A DNA stretch of 64,000 nucleotides from Saccharina japonica (GCA_008828725.1 MEHQ01000040.1:39659-103658); one strand, 5' to 3'. Numbered from the stretch's first letter, positions 31,727 to 46,399 are shown. A program made the numbers and translations. The notes: a model not told the origin generated them from the sequence alone.

Positions 31727-33112
31727 GTGAAAGGTACTCGTAGCAAAACTCTGGCTGGAAAATCAAATGGTTGACTGACAGTTACTTTACTGGAGTCGAA
31801 CGGTTGGTTGTTTCCGTTTATACGGCTGATCATGTACAAAAACGGCTACACGAACAAGAGCCGAGACACAGCGCGACCCACACCACCATAGATGGGGTGA
31901 GTATACTGCTCACGCTATCCAGAGTATTTGATAGCCTGGGTAGTGCGGAATCGTACCTACTGTAGTGTATCCATTCGTACGTACGGGATACACCAACTAA
32001 GGTCTGCAGTGGTAGACGAGCGATGAGAGAAAGAGTAACAAAATAATAAAACGAAAACCAAGAACTACAACAGTAGTAGTGAGCAAAAAAGAGATACTCG
32101 GTAAACCTCGCGCAGGGTGTGAGTGATCGCCTACCAGAACCCGATATAACACGCTGGCGACACGATACGCCAGAACCCTCTCCACTCCCACCCTATGAGC
32201 TTCACATTATCAGGCGGCGGGGCGGCGGGGTTTCCTGCAGGTGGTGTCCGTACCATTCGAAGCATGCCACACACCAACATAAAACAGCAGAAACAGCAGC
32301 AGAAGCAGCAGCGACCACCTTCCCCTCCACTTATCTCCCTCTTGCTATCTCTCGTTGTCTCTCCCTCGATCTTTTTCTCCCATCTACCCCTCTCTCTCTT
32401 GTGTTATGGCTGTATCTAGCTCTCTCGCTCTCTTTAGTTACCCTTCCCCCTCCTCTCTGGAAACCCGGACCCTCTAACCCTTCCCCCATCAACTGCACAG
32501 AACAAATCATGAGGCACAGGACTCTTCCCAAGTAAAGTTCAATAAACACTCTACCTCGTATCAGATCAAATGAAGCAAAACAACTATTATGCTTGCTTTA
32601 TAAAAACCAAAAGTTGTGAGGCATCCAAACCCAGTATTGGTACATGCCAAGCAGGAGAGGAGCGGTCGCAAAATAAAAATTGAAAAAATAAACACAGAAG
32701 AATGCCTCGCCAATTTGAAACCTGCCACCGTTTTGTTTTCAGAAACCCACAGTCCACGCCGAGTGCCAAAACAAAACAAAAATAAACTGGTATAGCACAA
32801 GCGCTCGGTGAGGGGAGCCCGACAGCTCCTTACAAAATCACTCAGCACACTCGGGGAATATACACACGATATCAAAGAGACCACCCAACTCATCAGATAA
32901 CTCATCAAGAGCGTCGCCTAACACCAACACCACATACACCAAAAACACCAAACCCCCTCCCTAAAAGGTGGCGAATATATACAAAACCCACAAGACCAAC
33001 ATACAGCATTCGGTAAACCAAGCTAGGGGGGAGGGAGGAGAGTCCGTGCCCACAGCCACCGCCACCGCCACCAACTCCATCCCCATCTGTATCCTTTCTC
33101 CCTCCCCCCCAT

Positions 33113-33215
33113 CCCTAGCAATGTACGCTTGGTCGGTGATAACCCGACATGCTCCGTCCCGGCATTGTAGGTAGGCGAGGGTCTATGGTCACGACTACGG
33201 CCATGCATGAAAATG
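33113..33215 (+). repeat. Dispersed repeat DR1, partial (copy 2)
   Basis: Counterpart of 1388-1490 in the second unit, with no obvious change. Confidence 0.7.
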
Positions 33216-33436
33216 AAGTACACCCCCCATCCCACTCCCCCCCTGCACTTAAGCCGGAGCGGGGAACAAGCACCCCACACACGGTTTCCACCAGTCCCGG
33301 TTTTATTAGCCCTACCGCTACCGTCACCACTGGCGCCTCTCCGTCTCCACCCAGACCCAAAGACCCAAACACGCAGGCGCCCGTTTCTCGGCATGAAAAC
33401 AAACAAACAAAAGAGAGAGAAGCACAGAGTACCGCG

Positions 33437-33660
33437 GTATGTCTCTCCCGCCACCAGTGAAAGCAACCCAAAGGCAAAGGAAAGAGAAGGCAAAGCCGTG
33501 CCAAGGCAAGGCAGATAAAACGCAAACGCAGGCCGAAAATAACTCAAAGGCAAGGCAAAGGCAAGTCAAACGCAAGACAAAGGCAAGTAAAATGCAGGGT
33601 AAATGCAAACCACGACAAGACAAAGAGAAGCAAAGCTCAGCCCAGCCAAGGGAAGCCGAG
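33437..33660 (+). repeat. GGCAA-rich repeat (copy 2)
   Basis: Counterpart of 1712-1935, essentially unchanged. Confidence 0.6.
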
Positions 33661-33664
33661 GCAA

Positions 33665-36600
33665 CGCAACCTAGTTATCTAGCTCGCTCACGGTTATTCA
33701 TGGTCGCCCCCCCTCCCCTCCGCGACAAACAAGACATCTGTAGAGAAGCACGCGATTTGTCCGAAATCCAGTTATCGTGCTCGCTCACGGCGAATCCGAG
33801 GCGCCCCCCACCCTTTCCGCTCACAACACAAAACCTGTAGAGTAGTACGCAGTATGGCCGAAACCCAGTCATCATGTTTGCTCGCTTCGAATCAGGCGCG
33901 GCCGCCCCTGATTCGAACTGAGCAAACACGATTACTGGGTTTCGGCCATATTGCGTACTATTCTGCAGATGTCGTGTTGTGAACGGGGGAGGGTGAGGAC
34001 CACCCCTGATTCACAGTAAACGAGCACGATAACTGGAGTTCGGCCAAATCGCGTACTACTCTACAAATGTCGTGTTATGAGCGGAGAGGATGGGGGCCAC
34101 CCCTGATTTACCGTGAGCGAGCACGATGACTGGGTTTCGGCGAAATCGAGTAGGGCGTGACAGATGACGTGTTGTGAACGGAGAGGGTGGGGGCCCCATC
34201 GAGCCCGCTCAAAACACGACATCTGTCACGCACTATTCGTTTTCGTCGAAACCCGGTTATCGTGCTTACTCACCGCGAATCAGAGGCGCACTCCATTCTC
34301 CCCATTCACAACACGACATCTGTAGAGTAGTACGCGATGGCCGAAACCCAGTTATCGTGCTCGCTCAGTTCGAACTAGAGCCGCCCGCCATCCTCTCCGC
34401 TCGGAACACGACGTCTGTCACGCACTACTCTCTCAAAGGCGCCCCCCACCCTTTCCGCTCAAAACACAAAACCTGTAGAGTAGTACGCAGTATGGCCGAA
34501 AACCAGTCATCATGCTTGCTCGCTTTGAATCAGGCGCGGCCGCCCCTGATTCGAACTGAGCAAACACGATGACTGGGTTTCGGTCATATTGCGTACTATT
34601 CTACAGATGTCGTGTTGTGAACGGGGGAGGATCAGGACCACCCGTGATTCACAGTGAACGAGCGCGATAACTTGAATTCGGCCAAATCGCGTACTACTCT
34701 ACAAATGTCGTGTTCTGAGCGGAGAGGATGGGGGCCGCCCCTGATTTACCGTGAGCGAGCACGATGACTGGGTTTCGGCCGAATCGAGTAGGGCGTGACA
34801 GATGGCGTGTTGTGAACGGAGAGGGTGGGGCCCCCATCCAGCCCGCTCAAAACACGACATCTGTCACGCACTACTCATTTTCGCCGGAACCCGGTTATCG
34901 TGCCCACTCACCGCGAATCAGGGGCGCACCCCATTCTCCCCATTCACAACACGACATCTGTGGAGTAGTACGCGATGGCCGAAATCCAGTTATCGGGCTC
35001 GCTCAGTTCGAACCAGGGCAGCCCGTCATCCTCTCCGCTCGGAACACGACGTCTGTCACGCACTACTCTCTGAGAGGCGCTCCCCACCCTTTCCGCTCAA
35101 AACACAAAACCTGTAGAGTAGTACGCAGTATGGCCGAAAACCAGTCATCATGCTTGCTCGCTTTGAATCAGGCGCGGCCGCCCCTGATTCGAACTGAGCA
35201 AACACGATGACTGGGTTTCGGCCATATTGCGTACTATTCTACAGATGTCGTGTTGTGAACGGGGGAGGATCAGGACCAACCCTGATTCACAGTAAACGAG
35301 CGCGATACCTGAAGTTTGGTCAAATCGGGTCCTGCTCTACAAATGTCGTGTTCTGAGCGGAGAGGATGGGGGCCGCCCCTGATTTACCGTGAGCGAGCAA
35401 CATGACTGGGCTCCGGCCGAATCGAGTAGGGCGCGACAGATGACGTGTTGTGAACGGAGAGGGTGGGGCCCCCATCCAGCCCGCTCAAAACACGACATCT
35501 GTCACGCACTACTCATTTTCGCCGGAACCCGGTTAGATTGCCCACTCACCGCGAATCAGAGGCGCACCCCATTCTCCCCATTCACAACACGACATCTGTA
35601 GAGTAGTACGCGATGGCCGAAATCCAGTTATCGTGCTCGCTCAGTTCGAACCAGGGCAGCCCGCCATCCTCTCCGTGCAGAACACCACGACGTCTGTCAC
35701 GCACTACTCTCTGAGAGGCGCCCCCCACCCTTTCCGCTCACAACACGAAACCTGTAGAGTAGTACGCGGTATGGCCGAAACCCAGTCATCATGCTTGCTC
35801 GCTTTGAATCAGGCGCGGCCGCCCCTGATTCGAACTGAGCAAACATGATAACTGGGTTCCGGCCATAAAGCGTACTATTCTACAGATGTCGTGTTGTGAA
35901 CGGGGGAGGATGAGGACCACCCCTGATTCACAGTGAACGAGCACGATAACTGGAGTTCGGCCAAATCGCGTACTACTCTACAAATGTCATGTTCTGAGCG
36001 GAGACGATGGGGGCTGCCCCTGATTTACCGTGAGCGAGCACGATGACTGGGCTCCGGCCGAATCGAGTAGGGCGCGACAGATGACGTGTTGTGAACGGAG
36101 AGGGGGGGGCCCCCATCCAGCCCGCTCAAAACACGACATCTGTCACGCACTACTCATTTTCGCCGGAACCCGGTTATCGTGCCCACTCACCGCGAATCAG
36201 GGGCGCACCCCATTCTCCCCATTCACAACACGACATCTGTGGAGTAGTACGCGATGGCCGAAACCCAGTTATCGGGCTCGCTCAGTTCGAACCAGGGCCG
36301 CACGCCATCCTCTCCGCTCGGAACACGACGTCTGTCACGCACTACTCTCTGAGAGGCGCTCCCCACCCTTTCCGCTCAAAACACAAAACCTGTAGAGTAG
36401 TACGCAGTATGGCCGAAAACCAGTCATCATGCTTGCTCGCTTTGAATCAGGCGCGGCCGCCCCTGATTCGAACTGAGCAAACACGATGACTGGGTTTCGG
36501 CCATATTGCGTACTATTCTACAGATGTCGTGTTGTGAACGGGGGAGGATCAGGACCCCCCTGATTCACAGTGAACGAGCGCGATAACTGGAGTTCGGCCA

Positions 36601-39067
36601 AATCGCGTACTACTCTACAAATGTCGTGTTCTGAGCGGAGAGGATGGGGGCCGCCCCTGATTTACCGTGAGCGAGCACGATGACTGGGTTTCGGCCGAAT
36701 CGAGTAGGGCGTGACAGATGGCGTGTTGTGAACGGAGAGGGTGGGGCCCCCATCCAGCCCGCTCAAAACACGACATCTGTCACGCACTACTCATTTTCGC
36801 CGGAACCCGGTTATCGTGCCCACTCACCGCGAATCAGGGGCGCACCCCATTCTCCCCATTCACAACACGACATCTGTGGAGTAGTACGCGATGGCCGAAA
36901 TCCAGTTATCGGGCTCGCTCAGTTCGAACCAGGGCCGCCCGTCATCCTCTCCGCTCGGAACACGACGTCTGTCACGCACTACTCTCTGAGAGGCGCTCCC
37001 CACCCTTTCCGCTCAAAACACAAAACCTGTAGAGATTACGCAGTATGTCCGAAAACCAGTCATCATGCTTGCTCGCTTTGAATCAGGCGCGGCCGCCCCT
37101 GATTCGAACTGAGCAAACATGATGACTGGGTTTCGGCCATATTGCGTACTATTCTACAGATGTCGTGTTGTGAACGGGGGAGGATGAGGACCACCCGTGA
37201 TTCACAGTGAACGAGCGCGATAAATGGAGTTCGGCCAAATCGCGTACTACTCTACAAATATCGTGTTCTGAGCGGAGAGGATGGGGGCCGCCCCTGATTT
37301 ACCGTGAGCGAGCACGATGACTGGGTTTCGGCGAAATCAAGTAGGGCGTGACAGATGACGTGTTGTGAACGGAGAGGGTGGGGCCCCCATCCCGCCCGCT
37401 CAAAACACGACACCTGTCACGCACTACTCATTTTCGCCGGAACCCGGTTGTCGTGCTTATTCACCGCGAATCAGAGGCGCACCCCATCCTTCCCATTCAC
37501 AACACGACATCTGTAGAGTAGTACGCGATGGCCGAAATCCAGTTATCGTGCTCGCTCAGTTCGAACCAGGGCAGCCCGCCATCCTCTCCGCTTGGAACAC
37601 GACGTCTGTCACGCACTACTCTCTGAGAGGCGCTCCCCACCCTTTCCGCTCAAAACACAAAACCTGTAGAGTAGTACGCAGTATGGCCGAAAACCAGTCA
37701 TCATGCTTGCTCGCTTTGAATCAGGCGCGGTCGCCCCTGATTCGAACTGAGCAAACATGATGACTGGGTTTCGGTCGTATTGCGTACTATTCTACAGATG
37801 TCGTGTTGTGAACGGGGGAGGATGAGGACCACCCGTGATTCACAGTGAACAAGCGCGATAACTTGAATTCGGCCAAATCGCGTCCTGCTCTACAAATGTC
37901 GTGTTCTGAGCGGAGAGGATGGGGGCCGCCCCTGATTTACCGTGAGCGAGCACGATGACTGGGCTCCGGCCGAATCGAGTAGGGCGTGACAGATGGCGTG
38001 TTGTGAACGGAGAGGGTGGGGCCCCCATCCAGCCCGCTCAAAACACGACATCTGTCACGCACTACTCATTTTCGCCGGAACCCGGTTATCGTGCCCACTC
38101 ACCGCGAATCAGAGGCGCACCCCATTCTCCCCATTCACAAGACGACATCTGTAGCGTAGTACGCGATGGCCGAAATCCAGTTATCGGGCTCGCTCAGTTC
38201 GAATGAGGGACGGCCCCCATCCTCTTCGCTCGGAACACGACATCCGTCACGCACTACTCTCTTAGAGGCGCCCCCCATCGTTTCCGCTCAAAACGCAACA
38301 CCTGTAGAGTAGTGTGCAATATTGCTGAAACCCAGTCATCTTGCTTACTCGCTTCGAATCAGGGGCGAAGTGAGCAAACATGATAACTGGATTCCGGCCA
38401 TAGTGCGTACTATTCTACAGATGTAGTGTTGTGAACGGGGGAGGATGAGGACCACCCCTGATTCACCGTGAGCGAGCGCGATAGCTGTGTTTCGGCCAAA
38501 TCGCGTACTACTCTACAAATATCGTGTTCTGAGCGGAGAGGATGGGGGCCGCCCTTGATTTACCGTGAGCGAGAACGATGACTGGGTTTCGGCCAAATCG
38601 AGTAGGGCGTGACAGATGACGTGTTGTGAACGGAGAGGGCGGGACCCCCATCCCGCCGGCTCAAAACACGACATCTGTCACACACCACTCATGTTCGCCG
38701 AAACCCGGTTATCGTGCTTACTCACCGCGATTCAGAGGCGCACTCCATCCTTCCCGTTCACAACACGACATCTGTAGAGTAGTACGCGATGGCCGAAATC
38801 CAGTTATCGTGCTCCCTCAATTCGAATGAGGGGCGGCCCTCATCCACTCCGCCCAGAACACTACATCTGTCACACACTACTCAATTCGAACGAAACCCAG
38901 GTATCGTGCTCGCTCACTTTGAATCAGGGGCGGCCCCCATCCTACCCGATTACAACACGACATCTGTAGGCTATTTCGCGATTAGGCCTAAACCCAGTTA
39001 TCGTTCTCTCATATGGTGAATCCGGGGCGTCCCCGATCCTCTCCGCTCAGAACACGACATATGTACA
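33665..39067. repeat. Satellite: inverted higher-order repeat, eight units (copy 2)
   Basis: Same structure as 1940-6062, with unit starts at 34126, 34764, 35402, 36043, 36680, 37317, 37955 and 38578. Two extra units of about 638 bp account for the roughly 1280-bp offset change between copies. The flanking single monomers at both ends are conserved, so length change happened inside the array. This fits unequal exchange or replication slippage. Confidence 0.95.
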
Positions 39068-39752
39068 ACCGTTTAACTACCGACGCCGCTGCTACCCTAT
39101 TCTCCGTTATCACTGCTCCTCCCTCTCCGCCCTCCTCGACACTAAACCGGATGGGCACGGGCCCACGCCCGATTGCGGCACGGTGCAGCGCATACACAAC
39201 GGCTATTTCCACTGTGCACACCAGCCAGGTGATTAGTTTGCACAGTGCGACAACGCACATACAACAGCTTCTACAGCACTTCTACATACACCAGCCGGGA
39301 GTACTATAGGTTTCCCTAATGGGGCAGTCTATATGCGTGAAGATGCTGTCATGTGGCCTCACACCGCTCCTGCTTTTGCTAAGCAGCCCCAAACTTCCAA
39401 CAAAATCGTCCCAAACGGGTAGATACCACACAAACAAGAACACACCGGGCCCTCAGCACAGTGCAGGGCGCCGGCCTGTTTACTAAGCAACGCCGGCCTC
39501 CACCAAAGCGTTACAAAGGGGAGGGAGGGAGGGAGGGGGGGCTTGAAAGGTCCCCCGAAACACGGCAACTCTTTGTCCCGGTACGGCATAGCGTAACTCA
39601 CGTACGATACGCTACGCACACGAGCTTCGACAAAGAAAAGTGCACAACCCCTACCTCAATACCCCACACGCACCCTCCCGACCCCCCCCACCGACACGCG
39701 ACACGCTCTCCATCCTGGCAAGGTACAAGATATAACGCACATATAGCAGAAA

Positions 39753-39930
39753 CGACAACGTGATGAACAAGACCTCAACCTTCTACCGCCGCCGCCACTG
39801 CCACTGTCACCCCCACATGGTCTCTTAAGCCGTGACAGGATATCACGGCTTAGGAGACGATAGGGGGGCGGCGGTAGTAGTGGCGGCAACAGCGGTAGAA
39901 TGCTGAGGTCGTGTTTATCACGTTGTTGTC
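39753..39930. mobile_element. Fold-back element (copy 2)
   Basis: Counterpart of 6748-6925. The left outer arm reads GACAACGTGAT where copy 1 has GATAACGTGAT. This makes the copy 2 arms slightly more complementary. Confidence 0.75.
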
Positions 39931-39932
39931 AT

Positions 39933-40417
39933 GTTGTCCAACCTCGACTTCATATGGCTTGGCTTTTCTTGCCGCGCCTTGCCTTTGCCATTGCCTTGCA
40001 TTGGCTGTTTGGCAGCGAAAGAGGCAAGCCAGCGGTAGTTCGTTCGCTTTAACGCCCGGAAAAAGGTGCCGCATAGCCGGATGCGGCGCCTTTCCAGGCA
40101 TTAAAGCACATAAATTACGGCTGGCCGTCTCTCCCGCCGCCAATAAAGGCAAGGCAAGGTAAGGGCAAAGGCATTTGCCTTTGTGTTGGCGGCGAGAGAG
40201 CCAGCTAGCGGTAGTGTATGTCCTTCAATGCCTGGAAAAAGGAGCCGCATGGCCGGATGCGGCGCCTTTCCAGGCATTAAAGCACATAAAGTACGGTTGG
40301 TCGTCTCTCCCGCCGCCAATAAAGGCAAGGCAAGGCAAGGTAAAGGTAAAGGCAAAGCAAAGGAAAAGCAAGGCAAGGAAAGCCAAGCCAAGTCGAGATT
40401 GGACAAACAAGAAAACG
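39933..40417. mobile_element. Nested fold-back element (copy 2)
   Basis: Counterpart of 6928-7412 with a few substitutions. Confidence 0.7.
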
Positions 40418-40606
40418 CGATTAACGCAACCTGAACGCTCTAACGCCGCCGCAGCGACTGCCATCCCCCCATCCTCTTAGCTATAAGATCAGGACATGCG
40501 GAATCAGTCCCCCCCTTCTCTTTCTCCCTCCCTTTCATCGCTTATACTTCGCGACAGGTGCCCTGACACTCTCTAAGCCATCTAATACCCCCCCCGGTGG
40601 CAGACT

Positions 40607-41870
40607 TCACACGTCGTCCCCGAATGCTGGCATCGGCTTGCCAAGCATCTCCAACTTGGTAACAAACCCCGCGAGGTAGCCAGCTTCCAAGCTGCAACGA
40701 GGCACATTTGTGGAATACATTAAAGCGCGCACCAAACGGGGAGACGTGGTTGGTAGGTTTGTCATGCAAGGGAAGCTTGAGACATATTCATGCTGTTGAA
40801 CATACAGACGGAATGAAGACACCCTCCAAGAAGGAACGATATACGTACTCAGCGTAGATATGCATTGAAAACGAGGAAAGGAAGCTTGTCAAGGGTTTCG
40901 CCTTGTGGAGGGCCGATGGCATCGATAATACAGTTTTTTTCTGCGCGTCCACGTGCCTCTCTATCTATCCTCTTCTCGTGGACGCTAATATGGTTCTTGG
41001 TTAGTAATTCGAAGCGTGGCAAGACGATCTCACGATGATGGGGCCATGTTCAGGAGAAGCACCCTGCTTTGACGTAACACCATTTTTTACAGACTTGACT
41101 AACGAAGCATACATCATACATTAGGGGACCCAAGACGTTGAGGGCAGCAGTTGTAGTACCGGCGGTGGGACACCGATACTTCAGCAAGTTCTTAAACCAT
41201 CCGGTGGGTTCGGTTCTTCGCGCCGAAAGTGCTGCCTGGAGCGTTACTGTAGATGCCCTATCACGCCCCAACATATCAACCACCTCGCGAAGTGAATCGA
41301 CATTGTTCTGTGTCCTCGCAATTCCACCGACTGCGACCGCAATAATAATCCGTAACTCTAAAATGTCCGCGCACGAGTTTGTTTTCCGTTGGTCAGTGTT
41401 AGGCCGGGGGGGGGGGGGTGCAAAGCCACCGAGCCCGATCTCAGCTACACGGGTGTACCCCAGAACCAAAACACGGGACTGCCATTCGTTGATACAACTA
41501 CCCTGAAAAGCGCTGTGGCATCACTAGTTTTACCCGGCCCTCGAGGATCAGCCGGCCGGTAGCCTCTTCAAGACACCGCATACAGTAGTTACGATGGTCT
41601 GTTCTGGACCATCAACATGCACTGGTGGTAGGCGACAATTTCGACTGTTCATGGCTTACCGGTGTTCGTTGAACTCGGGCCACGCGTTGAAGAGGGGCAT
41701 CTTGTCGACCTGGCCGTCGAGGCATCCCACAAACCATGCCCATACGTCGTTTGCCTAGGGCGTGTTGTGGAAATGATCGATTGGAAGAGGCGAGACATGG
41801 TCGAAGTTAAATCGAGGTGCATTGTATGGGTGGCAGGACAACGGCTCGTGGGTGGTGAGACGAGTGTCTC
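40607..41870 (-). pseudogene. Decayed or multi-exon gene of unknown function (copy 2)
   Basis: Counterpart of 7602-8860 with the main interruptions shared, so decay or exon structure predates the duplication. Copy 2 has one long open stretch, 41050-41469 (139 codons). It joins LGYTRVAEIGLGGFAPP to the SLREVVDML block, which lies in a different frame in copy 1. The patch 41135-41470 is far more diverged from copy 1 than its surroundings. At 8655-8885 against 41665-41895 the copies are almost identical. Confidence 0.45.
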
Positions 41871-42838
41871 ACACAGCTTAGAAAACTCCCCCTAAACCCA
41901 CGAGCGCGCAGTATGATTTATATTTAAGGATTTATAAAGTTTATAGTATGTACTGGTACATATAAGTTCTTTATGATGAAGGGCATTGCTTCATGCGCGC
42001 ACCCGCGGACTGCCAAACGACGCACGTTTTGCAGTCTCGTTTCCTCGGTGTACGATGTGCACCTAATCTTCGTTTAAACAATTCTGGTCAAGGTTTGCTA
42101 GGTAGCATCTCAGTGCCTTTCGCGGACAGGACATTGGACTCGTCTGTTCTTTAGAGAGTTTTGCTACATAGAGTTAAGGCCGTCTATTAAGAAACGTCAG
42201 TTTGGCGTTGAGGCTCAATGCCTTATTTTGTACGCATAAACAGACGCTTCCCATTTCTCCGGGTTTCTTCAACCGTAGTAGTTATTAAACGGGATATTTC
42301 TTAGTTCCAGGGCGGTTTCGGGGGCAGGCGGCTGGACATGTCCGGTTGAATATGTTGTTTTTTTAATCAAAACTGATCATTAAAGAAGGCAAAGCAGGAG
42401 ACTCCGCCACACAATGAATAACACTGCGGGAGGGACCCAGGGAGTGTTGTACAGTATAAATAGTACACAAGCAGTGCTGTAGCTTGCGTTTCTTATTTTT
42501 TTTGGCGTTTCCGAATATACTTCATATTTCATATCTGGCATCGCGCGGGCGTCGATCACTGATGTTTCTTGTAGTTGTTATTTCCTAATCGTGTCGGCGA
42601 GTTTGAGCTATGTTTCTTACGCTGAATTCCTCGTGTTTTGTGAAAGGCTGAGTGTCAACTTCTTACCTGCATAATTCTTAATAGCGGCCTTGGCTGTTGT
42701 ATGCAGTAGCTGTATAGCCGGTCGGCAACGACCGCTGGTTGAAGGATCGGAAGACATGAAGTGTATGTGCCTTATTGCTTTCCATATAGTTGCGTGTAGT
42801 GTGTAGATATATACGTACAGTAGTCGTATGCAAATAGG

Positions 42839-43333
42839 TTAGGCCGACATGGTATTTTGTATTATCGTGACATCCGAACCGGGACCAGTTTCATTGGTAT
42901 GCTGCTGTTCTTGTGTGTTCTGTAATCTGTAATAGTCTGACTGTTGCCGGCGTGGCTGTAGACCAATCAATTCAGGGTGGTGTATTTCAACCATAGGGTT
43001 CTCGTGTGAGTTGATCTGTGTTTGGGGGCCTCGACCATTGTTTCCTGAGTCGTACTCCTGTATCAGGTCGCCCTTTCTATGAGTAAGTGTTACCAGGGAC
43101 TCGTTATATACCAGTATCATTCTGCGCAACCGCAACCAACCAGCGCTGCTGCCGCACGTGGTTACCTGGTGGTGGGTAACGACGTTATCGTGTGCTTGTG
43201 CTCCTTGGTTGTACGAGGGCTTATTTATGTAGCAGTGCTTGTACAGAAGTAGTACTTCGAATAAGGTGGACGCGAAGGACCGACGCGGTCGAGAGATTTG
43301 CGCTGTCGAAAGCGAGTGCCTGGTCATGGACAC
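42839..43333 (-). CDS. Hypothetical protein or 3' terminal exon (copy 2)
   Basis: Counterpart of 9829-10323, 164 codons, one amino-acid difference. With so few differences, conservation of the frame carries little weight. Confidence 0.3.
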   Translation of the reverse strand: MSMTRHSLSTAQISRPRRSFASTLFEVLLLYKHCYINKPSYNQGAQAHDNVVTHHQVTTCGSSAGWLRLRRMILVYNESLVTLTHRKGDLIQEYDSGNNGRGPQTQINSHENPMVEIHHPELIGLQPRRQQSDYYRLQNTQEQQHTNETGPGSDVTIIQNTMSA

Positions 43334-44932
43334 GCGACGACGGATTGGTACGTAGGGAGGGCATATGGGCGGCTTGTCAGGGGGGTAATAAAATAGTTGC
43401 TACTACAGCAGTGCAGTACTTCTTGTGTGCTGCAAGTGTTTCTCCACAAGAAGGGTTTTTGCATGGGCCGTCGATTTCCACCGAGTGGTTTGCACTCTGA
43501 TCATCGTTGGCCTTTCTGTTACGGGTCGTCGCGAGTTCAAGCGAACGTACATCTAAACGTCTGACGCTTACAATGCTGGGCTAAAACCGACGTTACAGCA
43601 GCATTGATTATTGATGTGCATTTGACTTTGTGCTCGTGTGTTGTCCTTTGCAGCCAATATGATGAGCAGATTTGACCGCTTACTTATTCGAGAAAGTGGT
43701 TGAGGGCTCCAGTCAATTTTACGCGGAGAATCGATTCACGTGGCCGACCAATAGTTTGTGAGAGATTGTCTGCCTTCACTTTTCCTTGCGCTGTGTGCGT
43801 TGTTTCGTCTATATACGTACATCCGTACAGCATGTTCGTATCGTACAGATGTGCTGCCTGGATAAACATCTCGTTGGCGGTCCACCTGCCATCGTTTCAC
43901 TCCGACAACAAAAACAATTACAGCAGTATATGCATACTGCCATGTCGAGAACCTGAAATTTTACGGGTGACACGGTATGCTGATGAGCCAACGGTCGACC
44001 GAACCTTGCGCCTGCCCCTCGCAGTTGGGTTTTACGACGCGATATATCGCTTGTCACGCGTGTCCTACAGGCGCAAGCTACAAACAAGTATACGTATCCC
44101 TACCACCATACTGTACTGCAAATCATTGCTGCTGTGTACCAGTGCCAGGTATACAAGAAGTACTGATCAAACAGTGTGAAACCACGTACTCGCACATCTT
44201 AGGAACTGGGGAAAATCATTTTTGCTGTGGCCCTGCTTCCCAACAATGCTTTCGGTTTACCAGTCTCTCTCAGAGACAACAATCTGAATAAACGTATACA
44301 CACGAAGCCCGTGCGAGCTTGCATGGATATTCCCAAATGCAAGTGGTGTTCGAATCCGACCTCATGATACCGGCAATGTACATAACGAAACGCGTGCACG
44401 CCACCAGTAGAAAATATCTATTATTAATATGAATAGTAGCGGTTCGTGACCGAGGGAGGTAATACTTGTTTCGGACTATATACAAGCATTGCCTCAGCTG
44501 TCTGCTACAGATACCAGGTACGTGGCGCAGCAGTAGCGGATGTCTGCATCTACAGCAGCAGTACAACCAGTATTCAGTACTTTCGTGACCACAGAGCTTG
44601 TACCTCTATCGGATGAAACCTCGGTACGGGGTACGGGCACTGGGTGTGCTGGATGTCGACGGGTAGAAAGACCGCACACATACATGGCCATAGAACATAA
44701 TAAGCATTGAAAGCATTTCGGCACATAAATCATGCTGCAGGTACTGCTGTACACGCGTACTGTAGAAGCTGTGACCTTCGCGGTGCCGTTGACCATAGAC
44801 TGCGCAGTACTACCAGCATATCTGGTACTATGCCCTAGAGACCAGGGCAACGTCCCTCGGGGCTGACTTGCGCTTCGCTTGTGGAGCTTTTCACATCGTC
44901 GAGCATGCAACACATCATGATCACATTTCAAA

Positions 44933-45766
44933 ATGACTGCAAGAACGATGCCCCCGAAAAAGCGACGGGGAACCAAGGCGCGAAAACGATTTACAACCCT
45001 GGTCGAGGGACAGCACAAGTACAACAAGGCGTTGCGTTGCTTCTTTTTAGGGGCAAAGTCGGAGCCTCGATCGCAGTGAGCGATATCGGTTTGCGATCGG
45101 GCGCACGCCCTCGGCGCAATTCGTTGGCAGTGGTGTGCCCGGCGAACGCAGGCGACTCTTATCCGAGAGCGTCCATCCCTACGCTCGCGTGCAGCTTCTA
45201 CTCGACTTTATAGTGCACACTCCCCCGTTTCAGAAAGTTCAAAATCACACACCACGGGCATCAGCAGAGAAAGTCAAACCTGGAGGCTGGAGGAAGGACG
45301 CCCAGCGCGAGAAGGAGGCCGAAGACTTTGTAGCTGGCAATATGCGGCAAAAGGGTGTTACTTCTGAACTCCGAACAACTCCGCACTCAACTGGCTCACC
45401 GCGGTTGTGACATGGAGGTCAAAAGATCTCGCACCTCGCACGCTCGTTTCGTGACTGACGGCGTTCGTAAAGAGTTGGATGGCTGTTGAGGAGCGGTGGA
45501 AAAGTTTCCAGTGTGTGCGGCGTCAATGGAGAAATGTGTTGGTTCGTCATGTTCTACTCCTGTACGAGCGATGCTGCACGGTGGGAATCAGGGACAACTC
45601 CAGAGCCACGAGGGAACTCTCGCGCAGCTCATGGACGCAAGCGTCGGTGGCAGAAGCCGAGTCACTCCAATTGGATTTGTCTCAACAAACGCTTGGAAGA
45701 GCCAGCACTGCTCCTTGTTCAACGAGAGCTCTACTGATACAATGTACCAGGTACCAGATACGATGC
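44933..45766 (+). pseudogene. Decayed gene of unknown function (copy 2)
   Basis: Counterpart of 11922-12760 with the same frame breaks. It lacks the 8-bp duplication, so the last stretch is open for 104 codons from 45479. The shared breaks show decay before duplication. Confidence 0.4.
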
Positions 45767-46399
45767 ATTGGAACTATACGTAGGTACTCGTAGTCTATTC
45801 TGGTACTGCTGCTGTACTTCGCGTACGAGGTGCAGGTACGCTTGGTGCAGCGCTACTTTCTTTGAGTTGATACGTATATAGCAGGAACAGGTTCCTATGG
45901 TATCGCCTGTGCAAGCGCTCGTTTCAGTCAGTTGCCGTAAGTGCGCTCGCTTCAGTGCGGCCATCAATCGGGAATCAATTCGAATTTTGAAAGAAGGAAG
46001 GAACACCACGAGCCCTGCCGTAGGCTACTGCTGCAAGATCAAGATTGATACATCCCATGCCGGTACCAGGTACATGCACTCTGTCCGAAATTGTAAGAGC
46101 CATTGAATTCTCATATTCATACCAAAACGTTCCTTATGTATCCAGACAGAGTGGTGCAATGACTGCTGTACCTGGTGTGATACCTGGTACCACGTGCAGT
46201 GCCTTCCTGGTATCATACATATACTACTGCAGCAGCTGTAGGTCTATACTATTTCTGTACCAACATACCGCACGTAGGAGCATGGTACTGAGCTGGCCAT
46301 TCAACCTCCCCAAATGAAAGAGACAACCCCGATCGAATACAGCAGTGCACTCGTGACTCGCGACCATGCCCGACCCAAATCAGGGATGTACATTATTTT

